Assembly: GCA_014084085.1 (NCBI GenBank)
Contig: NPFB01000078.1
Span: 110,935 to 172,059, forward strand
Reading direction: 5' to 3'
Source: Hondaea fermentalgiana
Lineage: Eukaryota > Sar > Bigyra > Thraustochytrida > Thraustochytriidae
Length of the DNA: 61,125 nucleotides
Shown: piece after piece, positions 19,546 to 28,200 of the stretch
Layout: each line of letters starts with the position of its first letter
Position numbering within the stretch: the first letter of the stretch is position 1
Notes under the pieces: generated by a model
Database searches by the model: none
Told to the model about the DNA's origin: nothing
The model's input: only the letters and a program-made list of their open reading frames with translations
Program-made: the position numbers and the translations under genes

Positions 19546-20556
19546 ATGGGGTCCTTTGTGGACGAGTACATCGTGCGCAATGAGACGGTGACGATACACT
19601 TGCCCCTCGACTACCCTTCCGAGCATGCACGAGAGGCAACCGCGGGAATGCTTGCCGCTCAGACGGTGACCAGCGCGATTGCAATGTTCTTCGGTATAGG
19701 GGCGCAGACAATGCTGACCTACTATCTGTTCAAGGAGAAGAAGAATCGATCGCCTGCGCAGCAAAAGGTATTTCTGCTCTTGTACGCGCACATCTTCTTC
19801 ATGACCGCCAATTCGTTCGTAATCTTTTGCTTTTCCGTATTTAAAACGCCGCCAAGCTTATGGAGGGTCTGCAATGTGGCGGGAACGCTACCTTCGACCA
19901 TGTACGTGGCTGGGAATGGTTTGAGCTATGCGATTTTTCTGAAACGAGCATCCGCGACGGCTTTCGCTGCCAAGCGAAGCAAGTTTGCCACGGCAATGTG
20001 GTACTATGCGTTGCTCGGCACATATGGCATTCCAGGCTTCATTTGCCTCATGTGGCTTCTCATCAATGGACGCATCATTTACGGCGAAATTTGCTACCAG
20101 GATCACGCGAGCTGGCTGGCTTTTATGTTCACTACCATTGACACGACGCTCTCGCTCGCATTTCTATATCTCTTTCTCGAGCCCGTCATGCAGCAGCTCA
20201 AAATCATGCATGGAGGTACAGGCAATTCTAGATCCGCCGCAACGATCAAAATGCGCGCTACGGCGATGAAGAATTTGCGCTGGTCCTCGATGACAATCTT
20301 TTCGACGTTTCTGTTCATGCTCATCGTTTCCATCGTTCCGAATCTCGAAACTTCGGAAGAGACTCGCCACCTGAAAATGATCACGTGGGTTGGGCAACCC
20401 CTTGACAGCTTCTTCACCATGATAGGCATGCTTGCTATCACCTCTGGCATTTGGAGACCCAAGGACTTGAAAGGTGCATCGAGTGTGACTCCAGCGACTG
20501 GGGTCATGTCGAAGGCGAGCTCCGTAGCGGCCACTACGAATGCTGGGAACGAGTGA
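19546..20556 (+). CDS. Seven-transmembrane protein, GPCR-like, copy 3
   Basis: 336 residues from ATG 19546 (MGSFVDEYIVRNETVTIHLP), a start shared with copy 4. Seven hydrophobic helices in the same spacing as copies 1 and 2. Extracellular Cys before helix 3 (RVCNVAG) and in the second loop (EICYQDHASW) are conserved. The short N-terminus carries an N-glycosylation sequon (NET), consistent with an outside N-terminus. Shared core motifs include FLYLFLEPVMQQLK and MKNLRWSSMTIFSTFLFM. The cytosolic tail is Ser/Thr/Ala-rich. Copies 3 and 4 form one subfamily by N-terminus, and copies 1 and 2 another. Family and ligand unknown. Confidence 0.85.
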   Translation: MGSFVDEYIVRNETVTIHLPLDYPSEHAREATAGMLAAQTVTSAIAMFFGIGAQTMLTYYLFKEKKNRSPAQQKVFLLLYAHIFFMTANSFVIFCFSVFKTPPSLWRVCNVAGTLPSTMYVAGNGLSYAIFLKRASATAFAAKRSKFATAMWYYALLGTYGIPGFICLMWLLINGRIIYGEICYQDHASWLAFMFTTIDTTLSLAFLYLFLEPVMQQLKIMHGGTGNSRSAATIKMRATAMKNLRWSSMTIFSTFLFMLIVSIVPNLETSEETRHLKMITWVGQPLDSFFTMIGMLAITSGIWRPKDLKGASSVTPATGVMSKASSVAATTNAGNE

Positions 20557-20897
20557 CATGACACAACTCTAGAGATTCTAAATGGGAACAATACGAAGGC
20601 AGACTTCTGAGCCGCAGTCTCCGTCATGAAGACCAGCCAGGCAGAATAGAAATCACTAGCACTCTATAATACATCTTACACTCTTTGCCACTCTTTGCGT
20701 TTTTGTATTGATTGAAGGCAAAAGCGAGCAAGGTCGCGACAAACAGGCAACGCCCTGGGTGAATCAGGAGAGCGAGGGAGACAGGGAAGGAGAGAGAAGG
20801 CGGTGGCGCGCTCGCTCGGTCGTCTTTCTCTGGCTTGCCCGACTTGCCGTGCGGCCCAACAAAGGTCTCGCAAGTAGGCAGGCGGGCAATTGACAAC
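20557..20897. other. Intergenic between 7TM copy 3 and GH20
   Basis: 341 bp, purine-rich near 20760-20815. It should hold the 3'UTR of copy 3 and the GH20 promoter. Nothing else seen. Confidence 0.5.
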
Positions 20898-22595
20898 ATG
20901 AGGACCAAGTTCACACGCTCGTACAACAAGCCCAAACCGGCGGCCTGGTGGACCGTGGCGACGCTTAAGCTTCGAGTCTTGCTGACAATCGCGGTGCTAC
21001 TCGCACTCAACAGTTCATTTAGTGATGCACTCGAGCATCGCGAGCCCGAGCCCGTGGAGACGAACATCAAGTGGGATGCTGTCCCGGAAAATCTTCCCTA
21101 TCCGCTGCCAAGTCATGTTTTCCACGGCGACAAGCGCGTGAGTCTCGATGCCTTCGCGCTCAAGTGGAATGTAAAGCGGTGCGGTGCAGCAGAGGCAACG
21201 CAAGCCAGGGAAGAATGTCCTTTGCTTTCTGGCGCGATCGCACGGTATGCCGGGCTCATCTTCTCGCAGTCCAAGACAGGTGTAGTGGCCAGCTGCAGAG
21301 CGTGCGTTCAGTCAATCAACATATCTGTCAAGGACGCGGAATCAGAAAAGAGCCTCGAGACAGACGAGAGCTATATACTCAAAGTTTCGAGTGAGGGAAT
21401 CTTACTGACTGCGCAAACGATTTATGGCGCAATGCATGGCCTCGAGACCCTGAGCCAGCTCATTCAATTCAATGCTGCGACGGGGACATATGAAATTGCG
21501 CATGCGGATTGGGATATTCGTGACGCGCCGAATTTTGCGCACCGTGAGCTCCTGGTGGACTCGAGTCGACATTACGTGCCTCTGCCAATGCTCCGCAAGA
21601 TTCTCGACGGCATGGCCTATTGCAAGATTAATGTTCTGCACTGGCATCTTGTAGACGATCAATCCTTTCCTTGGTGCAGCGAGAGCGTGCCTGAATTGTG
21701 TCAAGGTGCATACAATGAGATGGACCGATACTCCTCATCGGACCTGCGAGAGATTGTGGCGTACGCCCGTGAGCGTGGCATTCGTGTCATTCCTGAGCTG
21801 GACGTACCAGGACACTCCAAGTCATGGTGCCGCGGCCGTCCCGACATTTGCACAAAGCGTGGCGAGATGCTTGCGCCGGCAGGTGGGGCCGCATACGAGG
21901 TTATCTTCAAACTTATGGAGGAGCTCCACGATATTTTCCCTGACAGGTATATTCATTTGGGCGGCGACGAAGTGAACCTCCGACCGTGGTCGGCGGATCC
22001 GGCAACAATGGCATATGCAAGAGAGAAGCGCCTCAACAACAAGGGCATCTATCAAGAATTCGTCTTTCGCACGCACGAAAAGGCGGTGTCCTTGGGCCTA
22101 GTGCCCGTGGGTTGGGAGGAGATTTACATTAACTTTGGCAATAATTTGGCCAAGTCCAGCATGGTCTTTGGCTGGTGGCACACGGAGCATGTCGTTCGCG
22201 CGGCTCAAGCAGGATACAATGTATTGAACATGCCGATTGGGGACTGGTACTTTGACCAAAAGGTTTCATACAAGCAGATTCGCTTGTTGGACCCTTGCCA
22301 CCGCTTCGGATCGGCCTGTAAACGAGTGTTGGGGGGAGGCGGCGCAGCTTGGGCTGAAAAGGTCGACGCGTCCGTTCTTTTGCACACAATCTTTCCGCGT
22401 CTCGCGGCAGTTGCAGAGCGTTTATGGTCGCCCACGGATGCAACGGGTGCTTTGCTCGAGCGTGCGCGAAGGTTTCGTTGTCATTTGCTTCAGCGTGGCA
22501 TCCCGGCGGCGCCCATCCCTATTGATCAGGATATCCATGGCGAGCCCAAATTGAGACCCGAGGTTCCGCGTCCAGGCTCATGCGTGGAACAGTAG
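20898..22595 (+). CDS. Beta-N-acetylhexosaminidase, GH20
   Basis: 565 residues from ATG 20898. A basic N-terminus is followed by one hydrophobic helix (about 24-44, LRVLLTIAVLLALNSSFSDA), giving a signal peptide or type II anchor. An N-terminal GH20b-like domain (about 60-200) precedes the TIM barrel. Family hallmarks are the substrate-binding Arg and Asp-containing RELLVDSSRHYVPLPML, HWHLVDDQSFPW, and the catalytic HLGGDEVN (Asp357-Glu358), where Asp orients the substrate acetamido group and Glu is the general acid. Trp-rich substrate pocket segments (VGWEEIY, FGWWHTE) follow. Size and layout match lysosomal or secreted HexA/HexB-type enzymes that remove terminal GlcNAc/GalNAc from glycans or chitin fragments. 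It lies inside the 7TM cluster on the same strand. Confidence 0.96.
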   Translation: MRTKFTRSYNKPKPAAWWTVATLKLRVLLTIAVLLALNSSFSDALEHREPEPVETNIKWDAVPENLPYPLPSHVFHGDKRVSLDAFALKWNVKRCGAAEATQAREECPLLSGAIARYAGLIFSQSKTGVVASCRACVQSINISVKDAESEKSLETDESYILKVSSEGILLTAQTIYGAMHGLETLSQLIQFNAATGTYEIAHADWDIRDAPNFAHRELLVDSSRHYVPLPMLRKILDGMAYCKINVLHWHLVDDQSFPWCSESVPELCQGAYNEMDRYSSSDLREIVAYARERGIRVIPELDVPGHSKSWCRGRPDICTKRGEMLAPAGGAAYEVIFKLMEELHDIFPDRYIHLGGDEVNLRPWSADPATMAYAREKRLNNKGIYQEFVFRTHEKAVSLGLVPVGWEEIYINFGNNLAKSSMVFGWWHTEHVVRAAQAGYNVLNMPIGDWYFDQKVSYKQIRLLDPCHRFGSACKRVLGGGGAAWAEKVDASVLLHTIFPRLAAVAERLWSPTDATGALLERARRFRCHLLQRGIPAAPIPIDQDIHGEPKLRPEVPRPGSCVEQ

Positions 22596-23341
22596 GTTGT
22601 ATGTAGCCCGGCCTAGCAACCAACCTTGCAGTCGGTTTCCGAGCTCAGGCTGCCAGTGCCACTGACTGTGAGTTTTTCTAAAAAACGGCTATTTTTTCTT
22701 TGCTCTCTCTTTTTTTTTCCTTTCCTCCTTGTAAAAGATGCGGCTGCACGTTGCGAGGGAGAACACCGTAGCCAACATCCGATCAGACATGAGGCTGGAG
22801 ACAAAAGAAAGAGTGGAGCGGTTCTATAAAGAAGTTTATGTGATCGTTGGACGCACGCAGCTAAACGCGCTGGCTATCACTACCAAGAGGAGCGACTGCA
22901 TGCTTTGGCCACTGGCTGTGACCACGTGAATGTTTGTGTAAAGCTATGTATAGCAGTCCGATATGACTCACTGTCTATTTACAATAAATGAGCCGGTGTT
23001 GTCGCCAAAGAAGACCCAAGTGGAAGGAGTACCGTAGCTTCGAAAAAAAATCGCTTCCGCTCAATAACTGCACCTATCAGCTAGGCTCAGTCTCCACACC
23101 GTGTCACCGGATCGTTCATCTCTCTTTGGTTCCATTCTTGTAGCCAGCTGTCTGGTTGTCCTTGGAAAGCAGAAGAAACAAAGGGCCAAGGCGAGACAGA
23201 CCGACAGACAGGTTGTCGACGTGACATCACGCTTTGAGCACGGCAAAGTTGTAGCGAACGTGCATGAAGTTTGCCCTGGGCGGAGCGCAGCGTGAGAAAG
23301 GAAGCCGGAGCTGCTTGCAGTGACGCAGCTAGGTCCCAAAG
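22596..23341. other. Intergenic between GH20 and 7TM copy 4
   Basis: 746 bp with a T-rich tract at 22690-22730 and the GH20 poly(A) signal. No coding or RNA gene recognised. Confidence 0.55.
22983..22988 (+). promoter_or_regulatory. AATAAA poly(A) signal, probably for GH20
   Basis: Canonical hexamer about 390 bp after the GH20 stop codon, in AT-richer sequence. Confidence 0.4.
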
Positions 23342-24403
23342 ATGGGGTTCATTGCTGAATATATTGTACGAAATCAGACTGTGACGGTCGATTTCACAGA
23401 CATGGACGTGACGGAAGGCGCCAAGACATACCTTGCCGTTCAAACCTGGACGAGTGCAGTTGCGAGCGTTTTCGGTTTATCTGCGCTAGGATACTTGCTG
23501 CTGGTAAGCTGCCGCACAGGAGAGCGCAATGCCTCACAAACCACAATTTTGCGACTCGTTGTCGCGCAAGTTACATTGATGACATTAGGGTGCGTGCTAA
23601 TCTTCTTTTTTACCGTCGTGCCAATCTCACCATCCAATTGGGCGGTGTGCTCGTATATTGGCACGATACCATCTTTTGGATATTGTGCTGGGAATGGGGT
23701 GAGTTACTACATTTTTCTCAAGCGTGCTGGATCTGCGCGAACGCAGACGCGCAGCAAGTTGCTCCGAATTTTGTGGTACGTGGCGCTTGTTGGGACGTAC
23801 TCGATTCCTGGTCTTTTGCTTCTCCTGGTTTTTACAGTGAATGGCCGCATCGTCTTTGGCCAGTACTGTTTTCAGGATCACCCATGGTGGCTTGCAATTA
23901 TGTTCACGGTCATGGATACCTTGCTGTCGAGCGTATTCCTTTTCCTGTTTCTTGAACCTGTGGTGTACCAGTTGCGCGAGATGCGCAAGGCCAAGGTTCT
24001 CTCTGCGAGTGGTGACAAGATGTCTAAGATTGCACAACGAAATCTGCTGTGGAGCTCGGTGACAATATTTACGACCATGGTCTTCCTCACAACAGTGTCT
24101 GTGGTTCCCATGAACAATTTGGGAACTCCTGAAACGATCCACTACCTCTTTGTCACCTGGACGACGCAACCGCTGGACTCGGCGGCGAATATGCTTGCAA
24201 TTATGGCTATTTCCACCGCCGCTTGGTTGCCAAAGCGGCACTTGCGAGGCGAGGGAAGGAGTCCATCTCGAGTTCACTACAGAGGCACACAGCCGCATGG
24301 GTCGACGAAGAGGTCGAGCTTTGGCTCTGCGATTGTGGCGTCAGGATCAACGACCTTGGCGACGAGTGCATTGGCGACGGGGAATCCTACGAGACCGCAA
24401 TAG
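23342..24403 (+). CDS. Seven-transmembrane protein, GPCR-like, copy 4
   Basis: 353 residues from ATG 23342 (MGFIAEYIVRNQTVTVDF). The start resembles copy 3, including a sequon (NQT) at the same place. Seven helices, the two conserved extracellular cysteines (AVCSYIG, QYCFQDHPWW) and the core motifs FLFLFLEPVVYQLR and RNLLWSSVTIF are kept. It is the most divergent of the four. The cytosolic tail is Ser/Gly/Thr-rich (STKRSSFGSAIVASGSTT). The DNA encoding this tail has been copied downstream into a degenerate tandem array (24335-24840). Function unassigned. Confidence 0.84.
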   Translation: MGFIAEYIVRNQTVTVDFTDMDVTEGAKTYLAVQTWTSAVASVFGLSALGYLLLVSCRTGERNASQTTILRLVVAQVTLMTLGCVLIFFFTVVPISPSNWAVCSYIGTIPSFGYCAGNGVSYYIFLKRAGSARTQTRSKLLRILWYVALVGTYSIPGLLLLLVFTVNGRIVFGQYCFQDHPWWLAIMFTVMDTLLSSVFLFLFLEPVVYQLREMRKAKVLSASGDKMSKIAQRNLLWSSVTIFTTMVFLTTVSVVPMNNLGTPETIHYLFVTWTTQPLDSAANMLAIMAISTAAWLPKRHLRGEGRSPSRVHYRGTQPHGSTKRSSFGSAIVASGSTTLATSALATGNPTRPQ

Positions 24404-24840
24404 CGCAGCTTGCGATCGAGTTTGCACTATATCCGAGGTGACACCTCACTAGCTGCAATGCGTGTGACTATCCACTCAAGTCTTGGCCTGATATGAGGGA
24501 CGCTTCGGCATCTGCCAAGCGTTCCAGCCAAGTTGTGGCGTCAGGAAAGACGACCTTGGTGTCGAGAGCTCTGATATACTTTGGCAACGGGGACTTGCGC
24601 ATGCAGTCGGTCTCTTACCATTTTCAGGTATCACGAGCGCAGCTTGCGATCAAGTCTAGGTGAAACCTCACCAGCTGCAATGCGTGTGACTATCCACTCA
24701 AGTCTTGGCCTGATATGAGGGACGCTTCCGCATCTGCCAAGCGTTCCAGCCAAGTTGTGGCGTCAGGAAAGACGACCTTGGTGTCGAGAGCTCTGATATA
24801 CTTTGGCAACGGGGACTTGCGCATGCAGTCGGTCTTACAT
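24335..24840. repeat. Degenerate tandem array derived from the 3' end of 7TM copy 4
   Basis: Three imperfect units begin at the shared GTGGCGTCAGGA motif at 24335, 24535 and 24757 (spacing 200 and 222 bp). The first lies in the receptor's C-terminal coding sequence, and the second and third lie after the stop. The last two are nearly identical over about 165 bp (24446-24610 and 24670-24835). The AGCGCAGCTTGCGATC element recurs at 24402 and 24636. Translated in the receptor frame, copies 2 and 3 still read AKRSS..VVASGKTTL, resembling the receptor tail TKRSSFGSAIVASGSTTL. Confidence 0.85.
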
Positions 24841-25184
24841 CTCTTCGCCAGCTGCAACGTCAACAAGCGAGAATTTTTGGTATACTATCCCTCTCAAGTC
24901 CTGGCCGGGCTTGTGCGTGGGACGCGACGCGCTCCTCGACTTCCCCGGACAGCCGGACGAGGCCGCGCCGCTTCCATTCCACATCGCCCCGATGACGCTG
25001 GCGTCCCCTTCCCGACCCCGCGCGTCGTCTCTCCGCCTCCTTCTTCCGCCTGGCGCACACCAAAAAAAGAAAAAAAGAAAGAAAAAAAAGAAACCCGCCC
25101 CGCGTCGCCCGCGTCGCCCCGGTCCTCCGGTCCCTCCCTCCCTCCCTCCCTCCCTGCCTGCCGCGCTCGCCCGTCTCCGGGGCG
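24841..25184. other. Low-complexity contig end
   Basis: 344 bp leading to the gap, with A-rich AAAGAAAA sequence at 25060-25092 and (CCCT)n at 25134-25155. The short frames crossing the N run are meaningless. Confidence 0.6.
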
Positions 25185-25284
25185 NNNNNNNNNNNNNNNN
25201 NNNNNNNNNNNNNNNNNNNNNNNNNNNNNNNNNNNNNNNNNNNNNNNNNNNNNNNNNNNNNNNNNNNNNNNNNNNNNNNNNNNN
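25185..25284. other. Assembly gap, exactly 100 N
   Basis: The round size marks a scaffolding gap of unknown true length. The right flank is inside an adhesin repeat; the left flank is low-complexity and unrelated to it. Confidence 1.
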
Positions 25285-28200
25285 ACCGCGCTGCTGTAAC
25301 GGCAGAAGTAGCAGCTGGAAGTGATGTGCTCGTGACATTGACAACTGGCTTCGTGAAGGACTTCGCGGGCAATGATGCCGACTCTGTGAGCGATCAGAAC
25401 GTTATTCTTGCGATGGATGTAACATCTCCAACATTCGTGGATGCGGGTCTGGACCTCAACAATGGCACACTCATGGTCATGTTCAGCGAGTTTGTCAACG
25501 CATCAACGTGGGACTTTAGTCGAATCTCGCTCGCGTCCGGAGGCTTCAATGTGACACTGGATGGCGCCATCCTGATCGATACTGGCTTCGGCGAGCAGGT
25601 GGTGCTGCAAGTTTCGGAAGAGCACCGTGCTGCTGTAACTGCGGAAGTATCAGCTGGAAGCGATGTACTCATCACGCTATCGACTGGCTTTGTGAAGGAC
25701 TTTGCGGGCAATGACGCTGTTGCCAGGAGCAATGAGACTATGACGAGAGTTGACGACGTCACAGCTCCAGCATTTGACTTTGCGGAGCTAGACCTCAATA
25801 GTGGCACCCTTATTGCTAGGTTCAGCGAGTTCGTCAATACTTCGACATTGAATCACAGCCATATCTCGCTGTCGTGCGGAAACTTTGTATCTTCTCTTGA
25901 TGAAGCCACATTGATCGAGACGGGTGTGAGAGAAGAGATCGTGCTGCATCTGACCGAAGAGCATCGAGCTCAGATATCAGCCGAGGTAGTAGCCGGATAT
26001 GACGTGGTGATGGCGCTGACTTCCGAACTTGTAAGGGACTTTGCGGGCAACAGTGTCGTTGCTGCCAACAACGCGAGCATTGCAAAGTTTGATGATACGA
26101 CGCAGCCATTGTATGTTTCTGCTGATCTCGATCTTAATGACGGCACTCTCGTGGTCATATTCAGCGAGTTCGTGAATTCATCAACCTGGGACTACAGTCG
26201 AATCTCGCTCGCTTCTGGATCCTTCAATGTGACATTGGACGGCGCCACGCTGGTCGACACTGGCGTTGGTGATGTTATCATTTTACACGTAACGGAGGAG
26301 CATCGTGCTCACATCACGGCCCAAGTTTCAGATGGACATGTTGTCGCTTTGGCGCTTTCTGCTGGTTTCATCAAAGATTTTGCCGAGAACGATGGCGTTG
26401 CTGCAAATGATCAAAGCGTTGTGAAGATTGACGATACAGCGAAACCGACATTCGTCTCCGGGGATCTTGATCTCAACAATGGGACACTGATCGTCATGTT
26501 GAGCGAATTCGTAAACGCTACGACGTGGGACTCCAGCCGGATTTCGCTTACTTCCGGAGACTTTAGCGCAGCGCTGGACGGAGCCGCGTTAATCGATATT
26601 GGCATGGGGAATCTCACCGTCTTGCATTTGACTGAAGAGTATCGTGCTCAAGTAACGGCGCAAGTTGCAAACGGCAATGACGTGTTCATATCACTGACTT
26701 CCGGTTTTGTCAAGGACTTTGCAGGGAACGACCTTATTGCTATCAGCAATGAGACTATGATGAAGAAAGACGACCTCGCGCCACCAATCTTTGTCTCTGC
26801 TGATCTCGATTTAAACAACGGCACGCTGATGGTCTCCTTTAGCGAGTTTGTAAACTCTACCACGTTGAACGTTGGTGGGATCTCGCTCGTGTCCGGAAAC
26901 ATCAGCGTAGCACTGCATGGTTCAACGCTACTCGATGCTGCTTTCGACAAACAGGTCGTTTTGCACATGATGGAGGAGCATCGTGCTCAGATTTCAGCCC
27001 AAATTGCAGCTGGGTATGACGTGCTTTTGACGCTTACTTCTGGCTTCATCAGAGACTTTGCCGGAAACAATAATACTGCTGCGAATGACGAGAGTATTGC
27101 CAGAATCGACGACGCAACGAATCCTGCATTTATCTCCGCAAATTTGGATCTTAACAATGGCACGGTACTCGTCATGTTCAGCGAGTTCGTCAATGCCACG
27201 ACATGGGACGTTGGTCGAATCTCACTTTCCTCCGGTGACTTCAACGAAACGCTGGATGAGGCGACGCTGATCGACACCGACTTTGGAGATTCCATAGCCC
27301 TGCTCTTGGCAGAAGAGCATCGCGCGCACATTACGGCCCAAGTTGCAAGTGAGAATGGCGTCTTCCTGACGTTGACCTCTGGCTTCGTCCAAGACTTTGC
27401 TGGAAACAACCTTACTGCTATTAGCAATCAGGCAATCGGGAAGCTCGACGACACGACAGAGCCGACCTTCATCTCTGCTGACCTTGATCTGAACAACGGC
27501 ACGCTGATGGTCCTGTTCAGCGAATTTGTGAATTCTACGACGTGGGATTTTAGCCAGATTTCGCTCGCGTCTGGAGACTTAAACGCACCGCTGGATGGCG
27601 CGACGCTAATCGACACCGGCTTTGGAGATTTCCTCGTCCTGCTTTTGGCAGAAGAGCATCGTGCACACATTACGGCCCAAGTTGCAAACGAGAATGGTGT
27701 CTTCCTGACGTTGTCCTCTGGCTTCGTCCAGGACTTTGCTGGAAACAGCCTCACTGCTGTTAGCAATCAGACAATCGAGAAGCTTGACGACACGACAGAG
27801 CCGACTTTCATCTCAGCTGACCTTGATCTGAACAACGGTACGCTAGTGGTCCTGTTTAGCGAATTCGTCAACGCATCAACGTGCGACATTAGTCAGATCT
27901 CGCTTGCATCCGGAAGCTTCAATGTGACATTGAATGGCGCCGTCCTGATCGACACTGGCTTTGGCGAGCAGGTGGTTCTGCAAGTGACGGAAGAGCACCG
28001 TGCTGCTGTAACGGCAGAAGTAGCAGCTGGAAGTGACGTGGTAGTGGCGCTGACTTCTAAGTTTGTGCAGGACTTTGCGGGCAACAGTGTCGTTGCTGCT
28101 AACAATGCAAGCATTACAAAGGTTAATGATACGACGCAGCCAATGTATACTTCTGCTGATCTCGATCTTAACAATGGCACTATCGTGGTCATGTTCAGCG

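Noticed and set aside
24446..24840. CRISPR-like or transposon array
   Set aside because: Units are contiguous, ~200 bp, gene-derived and without spacers, terminal inverted repeats or a transposase.
25326..25328. GTG at 25326 as the adhesin start codon
   Set aside because: The frame is open upstream to the gap edge and encodes the preceding part of the same repeat unit (RAAVTAEVAAGSD), so the true 5' end is in or beyond the gap.
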